Below the pieces are notes generated by a model that worked only from the letters and a program-made list of their open reading frames with translations, was not told where the DNA came from and ran no database searches. From an uncultured Flavobacteriales bacterium (GTDB lineage: Bacteria > Bacteroidota > Bacteroidia > Flavobacteriales_D > Parvicellaceae): DNA of 64,000 nucleotides. Where the stretch lies: the NCBI GenBank assembly GCA_943788755.1, contig CALSRM010000003.1, forward strand, positions 62,001 to 126,000. Reading direction: 5' to 3'. How positions within the stretch are numbered: position 1 is the stretch's first letter; every line of letters starts with the position of its first letter. The position numbers and the translations under genes are program-made. Below, in pieces: positions 17,908-28,507 of this stretch.

Positions 17908-18804
17908 TCAACTCTTTTGCGGAATAGAAACAATAAACACACCCGTAAATATTATCATTCCAAACACAACCTTTTGCCAATCCAATGTTTCGCCTACCAA
18001 ACAAACAGCTATTAGTGAAGTCAGAATAGGCTGTAAATAAATAAATGAACTAGCAACTGTAGGGCTTACTTTCTTCAATCCATAAATATTTAGTAGATAG
18101 GCAAAGAAGGTTGTAAATACAATTACATAAACAATCTCCAAAACAATTTTATTCGGCATAATCCAATTAATTGAATCAACTTGACTAAACCCAAATGGGA
18201 ATACGAATAGTAAGCCAAAAGTGAAAACCCATTTAATAGTAGTTATGGGAGAGTATTTAGTCATTAGCGGTTTAGCTAGGATTAAATAAATTCCGTAACA
18301 AGTTGCATTGAAAAGAATTAACAAATCTCCCCAAAGACTTGATTGTTGTTCTGCACCTTTCCCTCTAAACAATATTAAAAGTACTGCTCCTGTCAAACCT
18401 ATTCCTACGCCAAAAACCTTCCTTAAGGAAAGCTTCTCCTTTAAAATAACTGTAGCCAAAATCAATACCAATATTGGGTTAGTAACCATAATAATTGACG
18501 CATTAATTGTTGAAGTATGATCCAAGCCTTCAAAAAACATCAATTGGTTAGCAGCAACTCCAAACAGACCACATATTGCGAACTTTAAATAATCTTTTTT
18601 TTCAATCTTTTCCTTTTTGGTAAAAAAGGAAACAATCCAAAAAAGAAAAACAGCTCCAACGACCCTAAATAAAATAAACGAAAACGCCTGAAGATAACCC
18701 TCTTCCATAACATCTTTTGCCAAACCATAATTAACTGCATAAATTAGGTTCGCAAAAAACAGTGCAATTAATGGAAGAAATGCTTTAGGCATGAAGTTCT
18801 TCAA
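17908..18804 (-). CDS. EamA/DMT-superfamily exporter
   Basis: A 298-residue integral membrane protein with about ten predicted helices arranged as two EamA repeats; the second opens near LWGDLLILFNATCYGIYLILAKPLM, the typical glycine/proline-rich repeat start. DMT exporters move small metabolites such as amino acids or nucleobases across the inner membrane; the substrate cannot be read here. Its start overlaps the end of the ArsC/Spx-like gene by 20 bases, so the two are co-transcribed. It sits 39 bases upstream of yicC. Confidence 0.88.
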   Translation of the reverse strand: MKNFMPKAFLPLIALFFANLIYAVNYGLAKDVMEEGYLQAFSFILFRVVGAVFLFWIVSFFTKKEKIEKKDYLKFAICGLFGVAANQLMFFEGLDHTSTINASIIMVTNPILVLILATVILKEKLSLRKVFGVGIGLTGAVLLILFRGKGAEQQSSLWGDLLILFNATCYGIYLILAKPLMTKYSPITTIKWVFTFGLLFVFPFGFSQVDSINWIMPNKIVLEIVYVIVFTTFFAYLLNIYGLKKVSPTVASSFIYLQPILTSLIAVCLVGETLDWQKVVFGMIIFTGVFIVSIPQKS

Positions 18805-19138
18805 TAACAGATTTTACAACTTGTTTTGAATTACCTATAAAAATTTTATCGTCAAGAATAATTGCAGGACGTTTCAGGAAGGTGTATTCCTCTAAAATTA
18901 ACTCTTTATAATCCGATTCAGACAATTCTTTCTCTTTTAGTCCCATAGACTTATACTTCATTGCTCTTCGACTAAAAAGAGAATCGTAAGACCCGGAAAG
19001 ATGATACATTTCTTCAATTTGCAATGTCGTTATTTTTTCCGTTTTAATATCCTGTTGTTCCCAAGAATCACCCACCCCTATCTCTTTCATTATGCGGACA
19101 CATGTAGAACAAGTTCCTAAAAAGTATATTTTTTTCAT
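18785..19138 (-). CDS. ArsC/Spx-family thioredoxin-fold protein
   Basis: A 117-residue single-domain protein. The N-terminus carries a CSTC pair (Cys10, Cys13), so it has the CxxC arrangement of Spx-like proteins, and the C-terminal part reads LKRPAIILDDKIFIGN, resembling the RP(L/I)xxx strand of ArsC/Spx. Related proteins act as arsenate reductases or thiol-redox regulators. Genuine Spx belongs to Firmicutes, so a thiol-disulfide enzyme role is more likely. The gene overlaps the DMT exporter by 20 bases. Confidence 0.8.
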   Translation of the reverse strand: MKKIYFLGTCSTCVRIMKEIGVGDSWEQQDIKTEKITTLQIEEMYHLSGSYDSLFSRRAMKYKSMGLKEKELSESDYKELILEEYTFLKRPAIILDDKIFIGNSKQVVKSVIEELHA

Positions 19139-19249
19139 TGAACTAATTTTATGAAATGGTATAAATCAAGTTGCAAACTTACTCTATCAAGTCATAAATT
19201 TAAAGAATAAACTTAAATTCGTGTTTCAATAATTTTTAAAACGCACAAT

Positions 19250-20389
19250 ATGAAATTCGGAACTACAGCTATACATAATGGAATTTCTCCAGATACCGCA
19301 ACAGGAGCCATTATGACCCCTATATATCAAACATCCACTTATGTGCAAGAAAGTGTCGGCAACCATAAAGGTTTTCAATACTCAAGAACAGGTAATCCAA
19401 CAAGGTCTATTTTAGAAGCAAATATAGCTGCAATTGAAAACGGTAAATATGGAGCAGCTTTCGGTTCAGGAATAGCTGCAGTTGATTGCGTAATAAAAAT
19501 GCTGCATCCTGGCGATGAAGTGATTTCTACAAATGATTTATATGGGGGAACCTTTAGATTATTCAAAACAATTTTCGAAAAATATGGTATCAAATTTCAC
19601 TTTGTTCCAATGGGAGATTTAATTGCTGTAGAAGAAAAATTAAATAAAAACACAAAATTGATTTGGGTAGAAACACCAACTAACCCAACTATGAAAATTA
19701 TTGATATTGTTGCTATGGGAAAACTAGCTAAAGTCAATAATATTCTTTTAGCTGTTGACAATACTTTTGCTACCCCGTACTTACAAAACCCCCTGGACCT
19801 GGGAGCGCACATTGTTATGCATTCAGCAACAAAATATTTGGGTGGACATTCAGATGTTGTAATGGGAGTTTTAGTAGTAAAAGACGATAACATTGCAAAA
19901 GAGATGTATCGTATTCAAAATAGTAGTGGTGCCATTTGCGGTCCTATGGACTCTTTTTTAGTCCTAAGAGGAATAAAAACATTACACTTAAGAATGAGGG
20001 AGCATTGTAAAAATGGAAAAGCAATTGCCGAGTTTTTAGTAAAACACCCAAAAATTGACAAAGTATATTGGCCAGGACTACCTTCACATCCAAATCATGA
20101 AATCGCTAAGAGTCAGATGAAAGATTTTGGAGGAATGGTTTCATTTACTACTGTTGGTGATAAACTGGAAGATGCTTTAGGAATTGTAAAGAAATCAAAA
20201 TTATTTGCTCTAGCAGAATCCTTAGGAGGTGTAGAATCTTTAATTGGACATCCATCCACTATGACCCATGCTGCTATTCCAAAAAAAGAAAGAGAAGCAG
20301 CAGGCGTAACAGAATCTTTAATTAGGTTAAGTGTTGGAATTGAAGATGAAGAAGATTTGATCGCTGATTTAAAACAAGCTTTAAGTTAA
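19250..20389 (+). CDS. cystathionine gamma-synthase or gamma-lyase
   Basis: A 379-residue PLP enzyme of the Cys/Met metabolism family in its normal length. Visible are YSRTGNPTR, the GSGIAAVD substrate-binding region, the NDLYGGTFRLF cofactor segment, VETPTNPTMKIID, AVDNTFATPY and HSATKYLGGHSDVVMG with the Schiff-base Lys195. The end SLGGVESLIGHPSTMTH and LIRLSVGIED is typical. Sequence alone does not separate gamma-synthase (metB) from gamma-lyase (mccB), so I give no symbol. It is monocistronic and divergent from the ArsC/Spx-like gene. Confidence 0.92.
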   Translation: MKFGTTAIHNGISPDTATGAIMTPIYQTSTYVQESVGNHKGFQYSRTGNPTRSILEANIAAIENGKYGAAFGSGIAAVDCVIKMLHPGDEVISTNDLYGGTFRLFKTIFEKYGIKFHFVPMGDLIAVEEKLNKNTKLIWVETPTNPTMKIIDIVAMGKLAKVNNILLAVDNTFATPYLQNPLDLGAHIVMHSATKYLGGHSDVVMGVLVVKDDNIAKEMYRIQNSSGAICGPMDSFLVLRGIKTLHLRMREHCKNGKAIAEFLVKHPKIDKVYWPGLPSHPNHEIAKSQMKDFGGMVSFTTVGDKLEDALGIVKKSKLFALAESLGGVESLIGHPSTMTHAAIPKKEREAAGVTESLIRLSVGIEDEEDLIADLKQALS

Positions 20390-20574
20390 TATAACAAGCA
20401 GACATCTATTCAATTTTCATTGAATCATTAATCCGGACCTAAAAATATACTTATAATGTCTCTTTTTATTTATAATTACGCTTAACCACTTGTTTTAACC
20501 GTTCGTCAATCTAGTTAGCCATTTTATACATAAACATTGTACATTAGTTATCGGAAAACCTAACAAACCTTAAA

Positions 20575-22695
20575 ATGAAGCAAACTTTACTACTAATTAC
20601 GGCCATTATCTTTTGCCAAATAGGACTTACTCAACAGCGTGAATTGGATTATACGAATGTTAGAGAAGGTCAAGATTTTGAAGTGTGTCGAACGCATAAA
20701 ATAATGAATGAAAAACTTCTGAACCCCGTTTTTTTGAAAATGTATGCTGCAGACCAAGCACTTATTCAGAAAAGAAAAGAAGAAATGCTTCATGAAAAAA
20801 AACAAGGAACAGTTTACACATTTCCGGTTGTATTTCATGTTTTACACAATGGAGGCAATGAAAATGTTACCCGAGAAGAACTAGTTAATGCAGTCGATAT
20901 TTTAAATACAAATTATAGAAGATTAAATGCTAGTGCTAATACTGTCGAAGCCTCATTCCAAGGATTACCTGCAGATATAGAAATAGAATTTGTTTTAGCA
21001 ACTAAAGCTCCAAATGGCGCATGTTTTAGTGGGATTACAAGAACGCAGTCTCCAACATCTTTTCTAGGAGATGACGGCGGCAACCAGCTAGATGCAATAA
21101 GAAATGGGAATGATGTGTACCAAGGTGAGTGGCCCGGGAATGAATATTTAAATTTTTACATCGTTGGAGATGCTGGTGGTGCTGGTGGTTATACTACTAA
21201 ACCAGCTTTTTGGTCTCAGTATTCTATGGGAAATGGTATCTGGGTACTTTACACGCAAATTGGAAATACAGTAACGCACGAGGTTGGACATTGGTTGAAC
21301 CTAAGTCATACTTGGGGGAATTCGAACTCTCCTGCACTTGCTTCTAATTGCAGTATAGATGATGGGATTTCAGACACTCCAAACACCCTAGGTGTTACAT
21401 CCTGTATATTAACAGAAAATTCATGTGGACCAACGGCTAATGTTGAAAACTATATGGACTATGCATTTTGCTACAAAATGTTTACTCCAGGCCAAGCAGT
21501 TGAAATGAGAGCTGCCGCTACATCCTCAATTAGAAGTAATCATTGGTCAACCTCTAATTTAAATGCAGTTGGAGGGGTAGTTAATCCTCCTTTTTGCAAA
21601 GCTGATTTTTATACCAACCGAGTTATTATTTGTCAGGGAGAAACAATTGATTTTACTGATAATTCTTATAACGGTACTGTAAATAGCTGGAATTGGACAT
21701 TTACAGGAGGATCACCTTCTTCAGAAACAATTCAAAACCCAACAATCACTTACAATACACCGGGAACCTATGCAGTAACTTTGCAAGCTTCTGATGGAAG
21801 CACTACATTAACCGAAACTAAAAATGCATATATTACGGTTGTTCCAAGTACCGGTATTAATTTACCAATATTCGAAGGTTTTGAAAATGCGGCTAGCATC
21901 CCTAATTCAGATTGGCAAGTTGAAAACCCTGACGGAGGCACAACATGGCAAGTTACAAGTACAGCATCAGATCTTGGAACGAAATCTCTAAAAATCAATA
22001 ACTACTCTAACAATGAGGAGGGGGACATGGACGAACTGATTAGTATGCCTTATGACTTATCCAACATGGCCTCGGCAACAATGACTTTTAGTTATGCTTT
22101 TGCTCAAAAAAGCCCTTCAAATACAGATAAACTGCAAATTTTAGCTTCGAATGACTGCGGGGTTACCTGGGCAGTTCGAAAATCAATTGCCGCTTCCCAA
22201 ATGAGTACTACCGGTGGATCGACTGTTTCTTCTAATTTTGTTCCAACTGAAGAGCAATGGAAGGATATTACCGTAACAAGTATCGTTGGAAGCTTTTTAA
22301 CCGATGGATTCAAGTACAAATTCTTATTTACTTCCGGAAATGGAAATAATTTATATGTTGACAACATTAACATATATGGTACAGATATAAGCGGGAACCA
22401 AGTTGGAAGTCCAACAGCTATTGCAGAATTTATTAATGAAAATAATGTAACCGTTTACCCAAACCCAGCAAATGATAATGTTTCGATAGCAGTCGACTTA
22501 ACCAATAGACAAGAATCACTTTCAGTGGGAATTTATGACCTATTAGGTAAAAAAGTACTCTCGGTATTTGAAGGAAGCGAAATTGAAGGTCAGCATATAT
22601 ATAATGCCTCAACAAAATCTTTAAGCGCTGGAATGTACTTAGTATTGATTGATAACCAAAATAGCGTTGTAACTCAAAAACTTATCATCAAGTAA
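20575..22695 (+). CDS. secreted M43-family zinc metalloprotease with PKD and T9SS sorting domains
   Basis: A 706-residue secreted protein. After a signal peptide, the catalytic domain has VVFHVLHNGG, the zinc site HEVGHWLNLSH starting at His235, disulfide Cys residues and the Met-turn NYMDYAFCYKMFT, which identifies the pappalysin-like M43B group. A PKD domain follows (about 345-425, with WNWTFTGGSPSSE and NPTITYNTPGTY), then a jelly-roll-like MAM/LamG-like region, and a T9SS type A domain starting VYPNPANDN and ending LIIK. It is exported through the Sec system and then T9SS to the cell surface or medium, probably for protein feeding. Confidence 0.93.
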   Translation: MKQTLLLITAIIFCQIGLTQQRELDYTNVREGQDFEVCRTHKIMNEKLLNPVFLKMYAADQALIQKRKEEMLHEKKQGTVYTFPVVFHVLHNGGNENVTREELVNAVDILNTNYRRLNASANTVEASFQGLPADIEIEFVLATKAPNGACFSGITRTQSPTSFLGDDGGNQLDAIRNGNDVYQGEWPGNEYLNFYIVGDAGGAGGYTTKPAFWSQYSMGNGIWVLYTQIGNTVTHEVGHWLNLSHTWGNSNSPALASNCSIDDGISDTPNTLGVTSCILTENSCGPTANVENYMDYAFCYKMFTPGQAVEMRAAATSSIRSNHWSTSNLNAVGGVVNPPFCKADFYTNRVIICQGETIDFTDNSYNGTVNSWNWTFTGGSPSSETIQNPTITYNTPGTYAVTLQASDGSTTLTETKNAYITVVPSTGINLPIFEGFENAASIPNSDWQVENPDGGTTWQVTSTASDLGTKSLKINNYSNNEEGDMDELISMPYDLSNMASATMTFSYAFAQKSPSNTDKLQILASNDCGVTWAVRKSIAASQMSTTGGSTVSSNFVPTEEQWKDITVTSIVGSFLTDGFKYKFLFTSGNGNNLYVDNINIYGTDISGNQVGSPTAIAEFINENNVTVYPNPANDNVSIAVDLTNRQESLSVGIYDLLGKKVLSVFEGSEIEGQHIYNASTKSLSAGMYLVLIDNQNSVVTQKLIIK

Positions 22696-22714
22696 AAATT
22701 ACCGAATCCTATTT

Positions 22715-22758
22715 AAAACATCCCGTATATTCATTTATGGTAAACTGGGTGTTTTATT
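22715..22758 (+). terminator. weak terminator-like hairpin after the M43 protease
   Basis: AAAACA-t-CCC can pair with GGGTGTTTT across a 22-base loop, followed by ATTTATTT rather than a clean T run. Confidence 0.35.
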
Positions 22759-22762
22759 TATT

Positions 22763-22770
22763 TAAATTTG
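22763..22770 (+). promoter_or_regulatory. -7 element of the DUF4249 gene
   Basis: TAAATTTG fits TAnnTTTG and lies 18 bases before the ATG. No clear -33 box. Confidence 0.4.
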
Positions 22771-22788
22771 CGCTACTAAAAAATTTAA

Positions 22789-23907
22789 ATGAAACGAATA
22801 ATCAACATATTTATTTTTTCTGTGCTAAGTGCAGCAGCATTATTTACTTTCTCGTGTACCACGGATTTTGAATTAAATGCTGAATACGACGAAATTCCTA
22901 TCATTTTTGGAGTTCTAGATCAATCCGTTGATACGCAATTCATTAAGATCAATAAATCTTTTATTGGTAATGGGGATAACAATACTTATGCTGCGATAAA
23001 TGACAGCTCTTTATACACAAATGTTGTTGCAAGAGTTGAGGAATACATTGGAGGTGCAATTGATAGAACTTTCCCGCTAGAAGAAATGTGGGTTACTAAT
23101 TTAGATGAAGGTATTTTTTATACAGATTCTCAAAAAGTCTACTTTTTTGTTCCTACTACTCCATTAAACGAAGATGCTACCTATAAACTTATTGTAGATG
23201 TTTCTGAAGAAGCGCAGCCTATTGAAGCTGAGACTAACCTTATTTTAGGAAGTGAACTAAACTGGGACATAATTACGGCAAATGGCGCTATAATTAATGG
23301 GATTATTTTTGCTGATGCTTCAACTGCTGCAGAAAATGACTACTTAACATCTTCCCCTAAATGCACCCCAGGAGGAAACGCTGATAGATATGAATTTAAA
23401 TTGCGACTGCATTTTACAGAAGTAACTTATGCTGGAGCTTCCACAGCAAAATATGTTGAATGGAACTTAGGTGAAGTGGCGGTGGTTAGTGGTAATTTGA
23501 AAAAAGAAATTTCTGGGGAAGCATTTTATAGCGCCATAAACAACAAATTAAATAACTACATTTATGAAGCTGATGTGGAAAAAAGAGTAATTGGGAAAGA
23601 CAATATTGAAATAATTGTTACTGCGGCAAATGAAAACCTTAGCTTATTTATGGATATTAACGAACCTTCTACAGGAGTAGTGACTGAACAGCCCGTATTT
23701 ACAAATATTGAAGGCGGAGTAGGAATGTTTGCTAGCCGTTTTTCTCGTAATTTATTTTCTTACCTAAGTTTACATTCATCATACATTCTTAGATACGGGG
23801 CTGAAACAAGTGCTTATAAATTTTGCATTGATCCATCATGGGATGGAAATATAACGGAGGGCGGACAGAATATGGAGACCACCTATCCAGGAATTCGATG
23901 CGATTAA
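22789..23907 (+). CDS. DUF4249 family lipoprotein
   Basis: A 372-residue lipoprotein with lipid Cys23 (FTFSC). The early segment IPIIFGVLDQSVDTQFIKINKSFIG and the later DATYKLIVDVS... pattern are typical for DUF4249, a Bacteroidota surface lipoprotein family usually encoded beside a TonB-dependent receptor. Here no receptor gene adjoins; the upstream neighbour is the M43 protease. The end (AYKFCIDPSWDGN...) carries Cys residues. The role is unknown; surface solute binding is the usual guess. Its stop overlaps the reconstructed end of the LRR gene on the other strand by a few bases. Confidence 0.82.
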   Translation: MKRIINIFIFSVLSAAALFTFSCTTDFELNAEYDEIPIIFGVLDQSVDTQFIKINKSFIGNGDNNTYAAINDSSLYTNVVARVEEYIGGAIDRTFPLEEMWVTNLDEGIFYTDSQKVYFFVPTTPLNEDATYKLIVDVSEEAQPIEAETNLILGSELNWDIITANGAIINGIIFADASTAAENDYLTSSPKCTPGGNADRYEFKLRLHFTEVTYAGASTAKYVEWNLGEVAVVSGNLKKEISGEAFYSAINNKLNNYIYEADVEKRVIGKDNIEIIVTAANENLSLFMDINEPSTGVVTEQPVFTNIEGGVGMFASRFSRNLFSYLSLHSSYILRYGAETSAYKFCIDPSWDGNITEGGQNMETTYPGIRCD

Positions 23908-24006
23908 GACCCACAGTTACAAGATGATGAAAAATGAATTTTGGTATCGGGAAGCAGCGTTGTAATTCTTTCTTTTTCGTCTTTCGTAAATTGTATTACT
24001 CTTAGG
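23904..24006 (-). pseudogene. frameshifted C-terminal end of the LRR gene
   Basis: In the +1 frame relative to the LRR gene, directly after its stop at 24007-24009, lies an open stretch encoding DLRVIQFTKDEKER through IHFSSSCNCGS and a TAA at 23904-23906. This is the expected LRR C-terminal cap: such Bacteroidota proteins commonly end with a strand, a short helix and a Cys-rich IHFSPPCNC-like tail. Removing one T from the TTT run (24009-24011) would fuse it in frame with the upstream part. Confidence 0.7.
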
Positions 24007-24504
24007 TCAAATTCTTTGCAGTTTTTTTAACTCATTTAAACTTTCTGGAAAAGAATTGAGGTTGTTACTCCACATATCTAGATATTCCAATTTTTGCAAG
24101 TTCTTTATCATGTAAGGAATGCCTTCAATATAATTTTGATTCAACACAAGCTGTTTAAGGTTTACCAATTCAACGATGCCGCCAGGAAATGCGTCCAATT
24201 TATTTTTCCCTAAATCTAATTCTTGTAAAAAAATTAATTTGGAAATACCTTCTGGGACAGACGCAATTTTGTTTTTTCCCAATTTTAAAATATTTAAATT
24301 TTTAAATGTTAATATCTCAAGCGGAAAGATCTTTAACTTAGACTTAGTAAGGTCTAAAACATAAACGGCATCAGGTGTTTTAGACGCTTTCTCAATTGTT
24401 TTATAGATATAGCAAGTATCCAATTCTTGATCAGAAAGAATCTGAGCATAACCATTTGTAAAAAGCCCAAGAAAAATTATGAATAATAAAAGCTGATTCC
24501 GCAC
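24007..24504 (-). CDS. secreted leucine-rich-repeat protein, truncated by frameshift
   Basis: A 165-residue frame with signal peptide ending GYAQ and about five leucine-rich repeats of 23 residues, pattern L..L.L..N.(I/L)...P..I..L, between residues 45 and 160. LRR proteins of this kind usually mediate protein contacts at the cell surface. The frame stops abruptly at QRI inside what should be the last repeat, and the missing cap continues in the next frame down to 23904. The defect is one extra base in a TTT run, either a true mutation or a sequencing error. It lies 37 bases after ribF on the same strand. Confidence 0.75.
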   Translation of the reverse strand: MRNQLLLFIIFLGLFTNGYAQILSDQELDTCYIYKTIEKASKTPDAVYVLDLTKSKLKIFPLEILTFKNLNILKLGKNKIASVPEGISKLIFLQELDLGKNKLDAFPGGIVELVNLKQLVLNQNYIEGIPYMIKNLQKLEYLDMWSNNLNSFPESLNELKKLQRI

Positions 24505-24541
24505 TTAGTAAAGTTATAAAATAATTCTATACTTTGAACAC

Positions 24542-25474
24542 CTATTGCAAAACTAACAATGCAGATTCTTTATCCTTTTGTAACTGCTCTTTTAGTTCCT
24601 CTAAATTGACAAACTTTTTTTCATCCCTTAATTTGGCAGAAAATTCCACTTGAATGGTTTCATTATAAAACTCTTCATGCATGTCAAATAAATGGACTTC
24701 AATTGATGAACGATCAGCATCATTATTAATAGTAGGGCGGCTTCCGATATTAAGCATGCCTTTGTACTGATAGTTTTGAACCTTAACAGTAACAGCATAC
24801 ACCCCTTTTCCAGGAAGTAATTTATGCTTTTCTAATACTTTAATATTTGCGGTAGGAAAACCTATTTGCCTCCCAATTTGCTCTCCTTTTACGACAATTC
24901 CTGAAAGAGAAAACTTATACCTTAAATAATCATTAGCCGTAGAAATATCTCCTGATTCAATTGCTCTACGAATTTTTGTGGAACTTACTTTAATCTCATT
25001 GATCTCTTGTGCCGTAATCTCAACTACATCAAACCCATAAACTGGAGCTAATTCTTCAAGCAATTCGAAATTACCTTTTCTATTTCTCCCAAATTGATGA
25101 TTGTATCCAATAACCAAAGTTTTAACCCCAATATCGCGAATTAATAAGTCGCGAATATACTCGGTAGGCGTTATTCTAGAAAATTCTACACTAAATGGCA
25201 AAATAAGAAGATGATCTAACCCAAAAGATGCTAACAATTCTGTTTTTTCCTTTAGTGTATTTATTAATTTCAAGGAATCATCATCCGGAAACAACACCAT
25301 TCTTGGGTGAGGAAAAAAGGTTAGCAATAATGTTTCGCCGTCAGTTTGTTTAGCAACCTCTTTAAGCTTCCCAATAATTTCTTGATGCCCAACGTGCACA
25401 CCGTCAAAGGTTCCAACCGTTGCAACTAGGTTTTTAACTTGCTTAAAATCTTCTATTTTGTTGTAAACTTTCAA
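24542..25474 (-). CDS. ribF: bifunctional riboflavin kinase / FAD synthetase
   Basis: About 310 residues. I choose the TTG at 25474 (MKVYNKIEDF), since the upstream TTG at 25501 is part of a TAATTTTG promoter-like element and homologues start near MKVY. The N-terminal adenylyltransferase domain has TVGTFDGVHVGHQEI and later VIGYNHQFGRNRKGN and SSTKIRRAI; the C-terminal kinase domain has GRQIGFPTANI and GVYAV. It makes FMN from riboflavin and then FAD. The gene is divergent from atpD and is followed by the LRR gene. Confidence 0.93.
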   Translation of the reverse strand: MKVYNKIEDFKQVKNLVATVGTFDGVHVGHQEIIGKLKEVAKQTDGETLLLTFFPHPRMVLFPDDDSLKLINTLKEKTELLASFGLDHLLILPFSVEFSRITPTEYIRDLLIRDIGVKTLVIGYNHQFGRNRKGNFELLEELAPVYGFDVVEITAQEINEIKVSSTKIRRAIESGDISTANDYLRYKFSLSGIVVKGEQIGRQIGFPTANIKVLEKHKLLPGKGVYAVTVKVQNYQYKGMLNIGSRPTINNDADRSSIEVHLFDMHEEFYNETIQVEFSAKLRDEKKFVNLEELKEQLQKDKESALLVLQ

Positions 25475-25498
25475 TCTAAATTTCTCTTTCGAAGCGCC

Positions 25499-25506
25499 CA
25501 AAATTA
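25499..25506 (-). promoter_or_regulatory. -7 element of ribF
   Basis: The minus strand reads TAATTTTG. It overlaps the outer in-frame TTG codon of ribF, which favours the inner TTG as the true start. No -33 box at normal spacing. Confidence 0.35.
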
Positions 25507-25624
25507 GTGCTTTTACTTTTAAAAAATTAAGGTTATTTCAATTACTTAATGGTATGTTAAAAACCGGATGAAAATCAGGGTAAAATTTATTTATTTATGG
25601 TAGTATAAACTAATAAAAATGTAT

Positions 25625-25632
25625 TATTTTTG
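25625..25632 (+). promoter_or_regulatory. -7 element of atpD
   Basis: TATTTTTG matches TAnnTTTG, 40 bases before the atpD ATG. The -33 box is unclear. Confidence 0.4.
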
Positions 25633-25651
25633 TGCCGAATTTTAGAATTAG

Positions 25652-27175
<1,524 letters not shown>

Positions 27176-27197
27176 TTAACGCAAAATTCATTCTATT

Positions 27198-27431
27198 ATG
27201 AACGTTGACATTATAACACCTGACGAAAATTTATTTACTGGAGAAGCTTCTTCTATAGTCGCTCCTGGAAGTGATGGTTCATTAGGAATATTGGACAATC
27301 ATGCACCGCTTATTTCTTCTTTGAAAGAAGGGGAAGTAAAATTAACAACTACAGAGGGTGAGAAATCTTTTACCGTTAAAGGAGGAGTTATTGAAGTACT
27401 GAACAATAAAGTAATTATTCTAGCAGGATAA
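27198..27431 (+). CDS. atpC: F1 ATP synthase subunit epsilon, short form
   Basis: A 77-residue protein holding only the N-terminal beta sandwich of subunit epsilon: MNVDIITPDENLFTGEASSIVAPGSDG and GILDNHAPLISSLKEGEV, the recognisable core. The usual two C-terminal helices (total ~130-140 residues in E. coli) are absent. Short epsilon subunits are known in Bacteroidota, so this is likely natural and not a truncation; it implies loss of the inhibitory C-terminal arm. It follows atpD and precedes a strong terminator. Confidence 0.93.
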   Translation: MNVDIITPDENLFTGEASSIVAPGSDGSLGILDNHAPLISSLKEGEVKLTTTEGEKSFTVKGGVIEVLNNKVIILAG

Positions 27432-27453
27432 TATTAGTAATATACTTGAACTT

Positions 27454-27489
27454 AAAAAGGCTTGATTCAAATGAATCGGGCCTTTTTTT
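27454..27489 (+). terminator. intrinsic terminator of atpD-atpC
   Basis: AAAAAGGCTTGATTC pairs with GAATCGGGCCTTTTT around an AAAT loop and ends in a T run. Confidence 0.85.
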
Positions 27490-27558
27490 ATTACCCCAAT
27501 ATTTCAATTAGAGTATAGATAATTTATTGTGATTTTCATCCCTTAATCAAATAATGAA

Positions 27559-28269
27559 TTATTTCTTTTGTCCAAACAGAAAGTTAATTCCAAAATCAAA
27601 ATCAATTGAAGTGTTTCTGAGTCCATCTTCCGTGATATCTTTTAATCCATGCTCATATAAGAGGTCAAACCCAAAAGAAAATCTTTTACCCAATGCTAAA
27701 TCAATTCCAGCACCATACGTTAACCCATAATCCGTTGCACTATATCCTGAAAAATCTGGAATGTCAACTGGAATTTCAGTGCCACTACCATCAGTAATAA
27801 AAGTTCTATTATCCATTAAAAAAGCTATGTAAGGCCCAAAATTTAGGTCAAACTTAAACTTATTTCCAAACCCGATATGCAAGAATGCAGGAATATCAAA
27901 ATAATTTAAATTTTGTGTAACATCCTCCACGCTGCTTATCCCTGTCAATGGGTTTTCAACCAAACCAAAATTGGAAACTGTCCAACCTTTTTCTTCAATA
28001 TCAAAATCTGTTTTAAAAGCAAAAACCTTATTCAGATGGTAAACTACAGTTACTCCATACAATCGTCCAAAGTTATTATTTACAGTAGCACCAGTTGAGT
28101 CAGGTATTAACCCTGAAACATTAGTTATGTTAACTCCTCCATTGATTCCTATTTCCCAACGGTATATTTCTAAACCAAGTTCACTAGGAATATCATTATT
28201 TAGGGTGACTCCTTGACCGAACATTAAACAAGGAAAGAATAGGACAATAAATAAACTAAGTTTTTTCAT
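27559..28269 (-). CDS. outer-membrane beta-barrel protein (PorT-like)
   Basis: A 236-residue protein with signal peptide ending MFGQ and alternating strands such as YRWEIGINGGVNITNVSG, VVYHLNKVFAFKTDFDIEEKG and FKFDLNFGPYIAFLMDNRT, ending FDFGINFLFGQKK. This is the small eight-stranded outer membrane beta-barrel type common in Bacteroidota (porin family / PorT-like). Function is unknown. It stands alone, convergent with atpC. Downstream of radA on the same strand by ~240 bases, with a terminator-like hairpin between, so it is probably separately transcribed. Confidence 0.82.
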   Translation of the reverse strand: MKKLSLFIVLFFPCLMFGQGVTLNNDIPSELGLEIYRWEIGINGGVNITNVSGLIPDSTGATVNNNFGRLYGVTVVYHLNKVFAFKTDFDIEEKGWTVSNFGLVENPLTGISSVEDVTQNLNYFDIPAFLHIGFGNKFKFDLNFGPYIAFLMDNRTFITDGSGTEIPVDIPDFSGYSATDYGLTYGAGIDLALGKRFSFGFDLLYEHGLKDITEDGLRNTSIDFDFGINFLFGQKK

Positions 28270-28316
28270 TTATTTTAGATTTATTCAGCAAGGATAAGAT
28301 ATCTAAGCATCAAAAC

Positions 28317-28347
28317 AAAAAAGGCCAAAATAAAAATTCGACCTTTT
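28317..28347 (-). terminator. terminator-like hairpin after radA
   Basis: On the minus strand AAAAGG pairs with CCTTTT and the adjacent bases extend the stem imperfectly; a T run (TTTTTTGTTTTG) follows. It lies about 160 bases beyond the radA stop. The rest of 28270-28507 shows no convincing gene. Confidence 0.4.
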
Positions 28348-28507
28348 ATGATAAGATTGTTGTTTGAACTTATTGAAGAACAACTTTCTCCTGTTTAACC
28401 ATTCCATTAATAGTCTCATTCCACCAAATAAAAGCATATTTTTAAGGAACCTGTTTTCATTGAACCTAGATAAAATCTGAAAGTGACAAAAAAAAACAAT
28501 AATCTTT

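Noticed and set aside
18785-19138. True Spx global regulator
   Set aside because: Spx is a Firmicutes RNA-polymerase partner; only the fold and CxxC are shared here.
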